Source of the DNA: JALYGK01 sp036259835
Lineage (GTDB): Bacteria; Actinomycetota; UBA4738
Reading direction: 5' to 3'
Assembly (NCBI GenBank): GCA_036259835.1
Contig: DATABA010000142.1
Span: 1-12,624, forward strand
Length of the DNA: 12,624 bases
The stretch's first letter is position 1. Each line of letters starts with the position of its first letter. A program made the translations under genes and the position numbers. Shown in pieces: positions 1 to 6,036 of this stretch. The notes below the pieces were generated by a model. The model did no database searches and was not told where the DNA came from. It saw only the letters and a program-made list of their open reading frames with translations.

Positions 1-951
1 CGCGGCGATCAGGTTGTCGGCTGCCAGAAGTCCCATGGCGATCCTGGTGTCCACCGTCGCGCTTCCCAGGTGCGGGATGATAACCACGTTCTCCAGCTCG
101 AGGAGTTTCGGATGGACCTCGGGCTCCTTTTCGAACACGTCCAGCCCCGCGGCGAAGATCTCCCCGGCCTCGAGGGCATCCGCCAACGCTGACTCGTCGA
201 TCACGGGCCCACGTGACGTGTTCACCAGCACGGCGGTCGGTTTCATCCGCTTCAGTCGTTCGGCATTGATCAGATGGCGCGTCTCCTCCGAGAGCACCGT
301 GTGGAGCGTGACGAAGTCCGCCGTCTCCAGGAGCTCTTCCAGCTCGACGAATTCGACGTTGAGCTCCTTTTCGAGCTCGGCGGCCGCTCGATACACGTCG
401 TAGTAGATCACTCGCATCCCGAAGCCTTGAGCGCGCCTCGCCATGGAGTGGCCGATCCGGCCGAACCCGACGATCCCGAGCGTCTTGTGATGGATGTCCT
501 GACCCAGCATGAACTCCGGTCCCCAGATCCATGGGACCTTTCGGCGAAGGAACCGATCGCCTTCGGCGATCCGGCGCGCCGCCGACATCATGAGCGTCCA
601 GGCCAGGTCGGCGGTGGTCTCCGTCAGGACGTCGGGTGTGTTGCTTACCAGGACCCCCCGTGCCGTGCAGGCAAGAACATCAACGTTGTCGAACCCGACC
701 GCGAAGTTCGAAACGATCACGAGCTGGTCGCCGGCGGCGTCGAGGAATTCGTCGTCGACTCGGTCGGTGAGCAACGTGATCGCTCCTGGCTTTCCGGCGA
801 TGTCCTGAAGCAGCCGGTCTCGGGGAATGGCTTCAGGTCCTTCATGCAGCGTGATGTCGCACCGTTCGGCCACTCGCTCCATGGCAGGAGAGGGAAGGCG
901 CCGCGTGATCAGAACGGGCCAACGACCGCCGCCGGGGCTCGCCGGAGCCGT
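1..951 (-). CDS. D-2-hydroxyacid dehydrogenase (glyoxylate/hydroxypyruvate reductase-like), 3' end cut by window
   Basis: NAD(P)H-dependent enzyme of the D-isomer-specific 2-hydroxyacid dehydrogenase family, which interconverts 2-oxoacids such as glyoxylate or hydroxypyruvate with D-2-hydroxyacids in the cytoplasm. About 317 codons are visible. Numbering from the proposed start, the nucleotide-binding motif GIVGFGRIG lies at about 159-167. The catalytic Arg is R247 (NTSRG), the catalytic Glu is in GLDVFEKEP (about 269-277), and the catalytic His is H294 (IPHLGSAT). All three are present, so the enzyme looks intact. The frame is still open at base 1, and roughly 15-25 residues are probably missing. 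The start is uncertain. Family-like residues (PVLITRRLP) lie upstream of the first ATG at 882, but no ATG, GTG or TTG occurs in frame between the upstream gene's stop and 882. An ACG at 951 sits 6 bases after AAGGAG and is used here as the likely 5' limit. A conventional caller would start at 882. The gene follows the aminotransferase directly and is in the same frame. Substrate is not determined. Confidence 0.9.
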
Positions 952-954
952 TCG

Positions 955-2136
955 CTACTCCTTGATGTCGGGGACGGTCGCCTCGATCGCGTCGAGCGCG
1001 TCCCGAATTGCCTCCACCGAGTTGGCGTATGAGAGACGGATGTATCCCTCGCCCCGCGCCCCAAAGGCCGTCCCCCACAGGCCGGCGACACCACCCTTCT
1101 CCAGCAAGGCATCCGCGACGGTCTTGCTCGAGACGCCGAGATCGCTGATGTTGGGGAACACGTAAAACGCGCCCGCCGGTTCTTGGCAGCTGATGCCCGG
1201 GATTCGGTTCAACCCCTCGACCATCACGTCGCGCCGCTTGTGGAACTCGTTGACCATGGCCTCGACCGGTTCCCAGGGTCCGGTCACCGCGGCCAGGGCC
1301 GCCCGCTGGGTGAACGCGGCCGAACAAGACACGCTGTTGATAACCAGGCGCGTGAACGGTTCGACCAACGAAGACGGAAGGCCACAGAAACCGAGCCGCC
1401 ATCCGGTCATGGCGAAGGTCTTCGAGCAGGCGTCGAGCAGGATGGTTCGGTCCTGCATTCCGTCGACCGTCGCGATGCTCGAGTGGTCGCTCTCGTAGCG
1501 GATCGCCCAGTAGACCTCGTCGGAGAGCACGTACAGGTCGTGCTCGATGGCCAACCGCGCCAGTGATTCGACGTCGTCTTTGGATAGCGCGCTTCCGCAG
1601 GGGTTATGCGGACTGTTGAGGATCAGCAGCTTCGTTCGATCTGTGATCAGCGATGCAACTTCTTCAGGGTCCATTCGAAACTGGTGCTCTTCTCGCAGTG
1701 GCACCGGTACAGGCGTCGCTCCGACGAACGACGTGATCGATTCGTACATCGGGAAGCCGGGGTCGGGGTAGAGGACTTCGTCGCCGTCCTCGCACAGCGC
1801 GAGGATCGCGTAGAACATGATCGGCTTGGCGCCCGGTGTCACGACGACGCGGTCCGCTGGATAGCGCCCGCGTCCAGTTCGGCCAAAGAACTCGCCGACT
1901 GCCTCACGAAGTTCGGGAAGTCCGGCGGCGGCGACATAGTGGGTGAATCCTTCGCGAAGCGCCTCGACGGCCGCCTCGACGATGTGGCGAGGGGTATTGA
2001 AGTCCGGCTCGCCAATCTCGAGGTGAATGACCTTGCGGCCTTCCGCTTCGAGCGCGCGTGCCCGGGCCAGCACTTCGAACGCGGACTCCGTGCCGAGCCG
2101 AGACATGCGCCCCGCCAGGCGCGATCCCGTGGTCAC
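955..2136 (-). CDS. class I/II PLP-dependent aminotransferase (aspartate aminotransferase-like)
   Basis: Fold-type I aminotransferase of 393 residues, normal for the family, which moves an amino group between an amino acid and a 2-oxoacid. Visible landmarks are the N-terminal IGEPDFNTP (41-49), the substrate/PLP loop NSPHNPCG with N178, D206 and Y209 in SDEVY for the PLP pyridine and hydroxyl, the Schiff-base lysine K239 in CSKTFAMTGWRLG, and the carboxylate-binding arginine R367 in GYIRLSY. These place it with aspartate/broad-specificity aminotransferases, but substrate choice cannot be read from the sequence. The GTG start at 2136 is awkward because it overlaps the Shine-Dalgarno-like GGAGGTGA. 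An ACG at 2130 and an ATG at 2106 are alternatives. Family members usually begin about ten residues before the SRLGTESAF stretch, which fits 2136 or 2130. It lies 59 bases after the diiron gene and just before the 2-hydroxyacid dehydrogenase. The last two may act in sequence (amino acid to 2-oxoacid to 2-hydroxyacid), which is an inference. Confidence 0.92.
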   Translation of the reverse strand: MTTGSRLAGRMSRLGTESAFEVLARARALEAEGRKVIHLEIGEPDFNTPRHIVEAAVEALREGFTHYVAAAGLPELREAVGEFFGRTGRGRYPADRVVVTPGAKPIMFYAILALCEDGDEVLYPDPGFPMYESITSFVGATPVPVPLREEHQFRMDPEEVASLITDRTKLLILNSPHNPCGSALSKDDVESLARLAIEHDLYVLSDEVYWAIRYESDHSSIATVDGMQDRTILLDACSKTFAMTGWRLGFCGLPSSLVEPFTRLVINSVSCSAAFTQRAALAAVTGPWEPVEAMVNEFHKRRDVMVEGLNRIPGISCQEPAGAFYVFPNISDLGVSSKTVADALLEKGGVAGLWGTAFGARGEGYIRLSYANSVEAIRDALDAIEATVPDIKE

Positions 2137-2195
2137 CTCCGAGACGCTAGCACGGCGCCGCCGGCTTCAGCGCGCGAATGCGGAACGGTCGACGC

Positions 2196-3335
2196 TCAGG
2201 AGGAGGCGCCGCTCTCGATGGTCGTCTTCACCTCTTCGGCTCGCGCGGGATCGATGCCGGCGAGCGCGGCGGTTGCGGCTTCCTCCTCCGTCAACTTGCC
2301 TCGTCGCCGGTCCAGTTCGCGGGCGATCTCTTCGTCCGCGGCCGACAGGTCGTCCGGGTTGACGTTCACGAACTCGATGACGCCCATGTCCTGGAACGCC
2401 TGCTGGACCTTCGGCCCGAAGAGCCCGAGGTCCTTCACGGTCGGCACGATCCGCGAGAAAAGCATCTTGCGGAAGCTCTGCATCATCTCCGACTTCCGGA
2501 CATAGTCGAGGCACTCCTGGACGGGGAACCCCAAGTGCTCCCATACCTCCTCGGCCAGGAATCGGTCACGCATCAGGTACGAGGCCTGGACCACGAACTC
2601 CTCACGTTCCGCCCGCTCGGCTTCCGACAGTTGCGGGTAGTAATCGCGGAGCGCCAGCCGGCCGAAGGCGACATGGCGGGCCTCATCCTGCATGACATAG
2701 GTGTTGAGCGCCTTCGCCAGCGGCTCCTCGGAGAAGTCACGAATCATGGCGAAGGCGGCCAGTGCGAGGCCCTCGATCATGATCTGCATGCCGAGGTACG
2801 TCATGTCCCACCGCTTGTCCTCGATGACGTCGTTCAGCAGGGCCTTGAGGTGAGGATTGATCGGGTACGCCAGCTCGATCTTCTCGCGGAGGTATCGCGA
2901 GTACGTCTCCACGTGCCGGGCTTCGTCCATGACCTGCGTGGCGGCGTAGAATTTCGAATCGACTTCGGGGACGGTCTGGACGATCTTCGAGGCGCAGATG
3001 AGGGCGCCCTGCTCTCCGTGGAGGAACTGCGAGTTCATCCACGCGGCCATGTGATGACGAAGCTGGCGCCGCTCTGCGTCATCCATCCGCTCCCAGAGCT
3101 CCGAGCCAAAGATCGGGATGTAGTAGTCGGGCGCGTTCTTCTCAGAACCGGGATCGACGTCGATGGACCAGTCCAGCCGCGTCGCGCTGTTCCACTGCTT
3201 CTCCTTGCCCTTCTCGTAGAGCGAGAGCAGTCTGTCGCGGCCTTCGTCGTATTCCCAGTTGAAGATGGTCGTCGACCCGCTGGGCACTTCCCACTTGGTC
3301 TGGTCGATGGGCAGGGTGTAGATGCGGGTGCTCAT
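2196..3335 (-). CDS. ferritin-like diiron protein, putative oxygenase
   Basis: Protein of 379 residues with a ferritin-like four-helix core and a full set of six diiron ligands: E108 (HGEQGA), E138 and H141 (DEARHVE), E188 (IEGLALAAF), E218 and H221 (DEARHVAFG). This two-times E...ExxH pattern is that of ribonucleotide reductase R2, bacterial multicomponent monooxygenase and related oxygen-activating diiron proteins. AurF/CmlI-type N-oxygenases carry an additional His four residues before the second ExxH Glu; here that position is V214, so the AurF chemistry should not be assumed. The N-terminal 75 residues and the charged C-terminal tail (about 325-379) lie outside the core. There is no signal peptide, so it is cytoplasmic. 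The ATG start is supported by AAGGAGG at 3346-3352, ten bases upstream and inside the 3' end of the regulator gene. The ATGA overlap with the regulator's stop implies translational coupling. The substrate is unknown. It could also be a stress or lipid-related ferritin-like protein. Confidence 0.85.
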   Translation of the reverse strand: MSTRIYTLPIDQTKWEVPSGSTTIFNWEYDEGRDRLLSLYEKGKEKQWNSATRLDWSIDVDPGSEKNAPDYYIPIFGSELWERMDDAERRQLRHHMAAWMNSQFLHGEQGALICASKIVQTVPEVDSKFYAATQVMDEARHVETYSRYLREKIELAYPINPHLKALLNDVIEDKRWDMTYLGMQIMIEGLALAAFAMIRDFSEEPLAKALNTYVMQDEARHVAFGRLALRDYYPQLSEAERAEREEFVVQASYLMRDRFLAEEVWEHLGFPVQECLDYVRKSEMMQSFRKMLFSRIVPTVKDLGLFGPKVQQAFQDMGVIEFVNVNPDDLSAADEEIARELDRRRGKLTEEEAATAALAGIDPARAEEVKTTIESGASS

Positions 3336-3925
3336 GGCTGACGAACCTCCTTGCCGGTGAGGGCTACGGTGAGAATCCTGGCGAGGCCACGAGCCACCGC
3401 CTCGGGGGATTGGTCGGGCGGAGTCAGCGTGTATGAGAGAACCACCCGGACCGCTGCATCGACGGCGGAGTCGACGACGTTCGCTCGCACCCAGGCCTTT
3501 TGGGTGATGAGCTCTTTGAGAACGTCGCGGGCTCGCCGAATCGCGGGTTCGGCGCGCACCGTGAGATAGGGGAGCAACGTCTCCGGGTCGGTGCTGAGAA
3601 GCCGGTCCAGGAGTGGATGTTCACGGGCGAACTGAAGGCAGAACAAGAGTCCGTGACGGAGCGAACTCTCCAGGTCGGGAGCGGCGGCAAAAGCGGCTCG
3701 GATGCCGTCGAGGAACTTCTCTTCCTCCTGAAGAACCAAAGCCGTGATGAGGTGGTCCTTCGAAGGGAAATAGCGGTAGACCGTCTGCCTGGCGATGCCC
3801 GCAGCTCTCGCAACGTCTTCGACCGTCGTCCGTCCCAGACCCACGTCCGAAATGCAGTCGAAGGCCGCCGCAAGAATTCTCGAGTGTGTGTCGAGCCGAG
3901 CGGGTGCCGGTGCTAGGGTGGCCAT
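3332..3925 (-). CDS. TetR/AcrR-family transcriptional regulator
   Basis: One-component repressor of 197 residues. The N-terminal DNA-binding domain contains a typical TetR helix-turn-helix at about 33-52 (TTVEDVARAAGIARQTVYRYF, with the YRYF recognition-helix end). The remaining mostly helical region (about 60-197) is the variable ligand-binding and dimer domain. I chose the ATG at 3925 rather than the in-frame TTG at 3937 because the TTG lies inside a good -10 element (TATTGT, 3934-3939) and the ATG follows it by 8 bases, consistent with a leaderless transcript. The TTG would add four residues. The gene overlaps the diiron protein gene by 4 bases, so the two are almost certainly co-transcribed. 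A palindrome in the promoter spacer suggests the protein represses its own operon. The inducer is unknown, though it is often related to the substrate of the co-regulated enzyme. Confidence 0.92.
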   Translation of the reverse strand: MATLAPAPARLDTHSRILAAAFDCISDVGLGRTTVEDVARAAGIARQTVYRYFPSKDHLITALVLQEEEKFLDGIRAAFAAAPDLESSLRHGLLFCLQFAREHPLLDRLLSTDPETLLPYLTVRAEPAIRRARDVLKELITQKAWVRANVVDSAVDAAVRVVLSYTLTPPDQSPEAVARGLARILTVALTGKEVRQP

Positions 3926-3933
3926 TGGATGTG

Positions 3934-3963
3934 ACAATATGACGGGTCCTGTCGCATCGTCAA
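3934..3963 (-). promoter_or_regulatory. predicted sigma-70-type promoter of the TetR/diiron operon
   Basis: Read on the minus strand, TTGACG (3963-3958) is separated by 18 bases from TATTGT (3939-3934), followed 8 bases later by the ATG of the regulator at 3925. Both hexamers are close to consensus. The expected transcription start falls at or next to the ATG, so the mRNA would be leaderless. No convincing Shine-Dalgarno precedes that ATG, which agrees. An alternative -10 is CATATT with a 16-base spacer. Prediction only. Confidence 0.6.
3941..3953. promoter_or_regulatory. candidate TetR operator (13-bp imperfect palindrome)
   Basis: GACGGGTCCTGTC matches its own reverse complement at 10 of 13 positions (half-site pattern GACnGG / CCnGTC around a central base). 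It lies entirely in the spacer between the -35 and -10 of the regulator's promoter, where a bound repressor would block RNA polymerase. The size is at the short end for TetR-family operators. Assignment to this regulator is inferred from position alone. Confidence 0.45.
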
Positions 3964-3998
3964 TCGCCAGGGAAGTCGGTCTTCCTCACCCCGATTGA

Positions 3999-4004
3999 TA
4001 GATT
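3999..4004 (+). promoter_or_regulatory. candidate -10 element for greA, leaderless start
   Basis: TAGATT is followed after 6 bases by the GTG start of greA at 4011. There is no Shine-Dalgarno-like sequence before this GTG, so transcription probably begins at or very near the start codon. No clear -35 is visible at the expected distance (about 3975-3982), which makes the call weak. Together with the minus-strand promoter this defines a compact divergent promoter region of roughly 85 bases. Confidence 0.35.
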
Positions 4005-4010
4005 CACGCC

Positions 4011-4550
4011 GTGCCCGACGAACCAGTTTTGCCGACCAAAGCGCCCCGCCAGTCGGGCCAAGAGCCCACCGCTCGGCTGACCAAGGATGCCTACATGCGG
4101 ATGAAGGCGGAGCTCGACCGCCTCAAGTCAGAAGGTCGACAGACGATGTCCGAGCGGCTCCTGCGTGCCCGAGAACACGGCGATATCCGCGAGAACGCTG
4201 AGTACGACACGGCGAAGAACGAACAGGGGCTCATGGAAGCTCGGATTCGAGACCTGGAACGCCAGCTTCGCGACCCCGAAATCATCGAGGCCGGCGGGGG
4301 CGATGAGGTGGCCGCGGGCACGCTGGTGACGCTCCGCTTGGTTGAAGATACGGATGACTCGGAGGATGAGACGTACTTGATGGCGTTGTCGCCGGAGGAG
4401 CGGGCGCCGGGCGTTCGAACCATCACGCCCAATTCACCGCTGGGCTCCGTTCTCCTTGGTCGTCGAGTCGGCGACCGCGTGACCTACGAAGCGCCCGGCG
4501 GGACATTCGCCTACGAGGTCATTTCGATCACGGCGCATCCGGCCGGATGA
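4011..4550 (+). CDS. greA: transcription elongation factor GreA
   Basis: Binds the secondary channel of RNA polymerase and stimulates cleavage of backtracked transcripts. The protein has 179 residues, about 20 longer than E. coli GreA because of an N-terminal extension rich in Pro and polar residues (about 1-21). The N-terminal coiled coil spans about 22-95 and includes the acidic tip residues D58 and E61 in HGDIRENAEY, which coordinate the catalytic magnesium in the family, followed by the conserved TAKNEQGLMEARI helix. The C-terminal FKBP-like domain (about 100-179) includes NSPLGSVLLG and GDRVTYEAPGG. The GTG start has no Shine-Dalgarno and fits a leaderless transcript. It is transcribed away from the TetR operon and precedes glgA by 44 bases. 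A functional link to the carbohydrate genes is unlikely. Confidence 0.95.
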   Translation: MPDEPVLPTKAPRQSGQEPTARLTKDAYMRMKAELDRLKSEGRQTMSERLLRAREHGDIRENAEYDTAKNEQGLMEARIRDLERQLRDPEIIEAGGGDEVAAGTLVTLRLVEDTDDSEDETYLMALSPEERAPGVRTITPNSPLGSVLLGRRVGDRVTYEAPGGTFAYEVISITAHPAG

Positions 4551-4594
4551 GCGAGCCGGCAGCGGCGCCCCCTTCAGTCGGCTGACTCACCGGC

Positions 4595-6034
4595 ATGGTG
4601 CCGCTCAAGGGAGGGTTGCCCAAATCTGGATCGAGCGAACAGTTGAACATCCTGTTCGCCATCGCTGAGGCCTACCCCTTCGTGAAGGTCGGCGGCCTCG
4701 GCGACGTCGGGGGATCGCTGCCGAAGGCGCTGGCCCGACTTGGTCACGACGTCACCCTGATGCTCCCCCGGTATCCGGGCATGGAGAAGGGACGAAAGGA
4801 GCTCTCGCTGGACATCGAGATGGGCTCCGCCGTCGAACAGGTCGATGTCGGCTATCACGGACGACACAAGGGTGTTCACGTCTACACAACGGGAAATCGC
4901 CGGCACTTCCCACGGGTGTACGGCTACGCGGACCACCACGTCGACCCCTTCGTCCTGTTCTCCAAGACGATTGTCGACTTTGCGGCGGTGGCACGCCGGC
5001 CACCCGACGTCATCCACTGCAACGACTGGCACTGTGGGATCGGGCCGCAATACGCGCGGCTCGGCCCGCATCGCACGACGTTGCGCCGAGCCGTCACAGT
5101 CCTCACGATCCACAATCTTTCCTACCAGGGCCGTTTCGGGGCACGAGCCGAATCGCTGATCGGCTTCGGGCGCCGCGGCGGCAGCAGTTTGCTGGCCCGC
5201 GGGATCTCCTTCGCCGACGCGGTGAACACCGTCAGCCGGGGGTACTTGCAGGAGATCCTCGCCCCTGGGAGCGGCATGGGGTTGGGCGGACTTCTCCGTT
5301 CTCATCCAGGGCCCGTACACGGCATCCTGAATGGAGTCGATTACGAGGAGTTCGACCCCCGTACCGATCCCCATCTCGTCTCGAACTACGATCCGTCTGC
5401 CCCAGAAGGGAAGCGACCCAACAAGACGGCGCTTCAACGCCTGGGCGGGCTGGCCGAGGAGCCCGAGACGCCGCTGTTCGGCATGGTCGCCCGACTGGTC
5501 AATCAGAAGGGGATCGACCTGTTGTGCGCCGCAGTGGACGCGCTCGTTGGGCGAGGCGCCCAGGTGGTCATCATGGGACTTGGCGAACCGCGCTACGTGC
5601 GGGCCATCCGGGCCGCCGCCGCTCGAAATCCCGGGGCCGTCGCCTACCAGAGGACTTCGGCGGAGCCGGACGCCCGGCTGGTGTATGCGGGTTCCGACTT
5701 CTTTCTCGCTCCGTCCCTGTACGAGCCCTGCGGCCTGGGGCCGCTCATCGCCCTTCGGTACGGGGCCATTCCGGTGGTGCGACGAACGGGCGGAATGGCG
5801 GACACAATCACCGACTACGCGGGCGATGCAGCAAACGGGTTGGGCTTCACCTACCGCGAAAAGAGTCCTCGGGCCATGCTGGCGGCGGCCGACGCAGCGG
5901 TCGACCTCTATCGCGACCGCGATGCGTGGGGAGCGCTGACGCGCCGCGCCATGGCTGCAGACTTTTCGTGGGAGCGCCCAAGCCGCGAGTACGAGCTGTT
6001 CTATCGACGGGCGCTCGACGCGCGGAACAGGTAG
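4595..6034 (+). CDS. glgA: glycogen/starch synthase (GT5 family)
   Basis: Transfers glucose from ADP-glucose (or a related sugar nucleotide) to the non-reducing end of an alpha-1,4-glucan. The protein has 479 residues, usual for bacterial GlgA, with two Rossmann-like domains (GT-B fold). The N-terminal domain has the nucleotide-binding loop KVGGLGDVGGSLPKAL at 31-46 (KTGGL in E. coli) and HCNDWH at 141-146. The C-terminal domain has VARLVNQKG with R300 and K305, and YEPCGLGPLIALRYG with the conserved E377. The ATG at 4595 lacks a clear Shine-Dalgarno. A TTG at 4643 would begin at NILFAIAEAYPF, exactly where most GlgA proteins start, so the first 16 residues may not be translated. It lies 2 bases before the GH57 gene, which points to coupled expression of glucan synthesis and remodelling. 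Confidence 0.95.
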   Translation: MVPLKGGLPKSGSSEQLNILFAIAEAYPFVKVGGLGDVGGSLPKALARLGHDVTLMLPRYPGMEKGRKELSLDIEMGSAVEQVDVGYHGRHKGVHVYTTGNRRHFPRVYGYADHHVDPFVLFSKTIVDFAAVARRPPDVIHCNDWHCGIGPQYARLGPHRTTLRRAVTVLTIHNLSYQGRFGARAESLIGFGRRGGSSLLARGISFADAVNTVSRGYLQEILAPGSGMGLGGLLRSHPGPVHGILNGVDYEEFDPRTDPHLVSNYDPSAPEGKRPNKTALQRLGGLAEEPETPLFGMVARLVNQKGIDLLCAAVDALVGRGAQVVIMGLGEPRYVRAIRAAAARNPGAVAYQRTSAEPDARLVYAGSDFFLAPSLYEPCGLGPLIALRYGAIPVVRRTGGMADTITDYAGDAANGLGFTYREKSPRAMLAAADAAVDLYRDRDAWGALTRRAMAADFSWERPSREYELFYRRALDARNR

Positions 6035-6036
6035 CC

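Noticed and set aside
2137..2195. GC-rich dyad-like sequence between the diiron and aminotransferase genes
   Set aside because: GGCGCCG/CCGGC repeats give no defined stem with a T-tract, so it is not supported as a terminator, and the two genes may still be co-transcribed.
2178..3341. A 387-codon open frame on the plus strand opposite the diiron protein gene
   Set aside because: The minus-strand product has all diiron ligands, a good ribosome binding site and an operon overlap. The plus-strand product resembles no family and is a codon-bias shadow.
4575..4586. Imperfect palindrome AGTCGGCTGACT just before glgA
   Set aside because: Only 12 bases with two mismatched positions, no promoter element nearby and no second copy seen; it is compatible with chance.
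5524..6036. N-terminal extension of the GH57 frame into glgA
   Set aside because: The frame is open but its product there is low-complexity Arg/Gly-rich shadow. GH57 proteins begin with the HxHQP-like strand, which matches the ATG at 6037.
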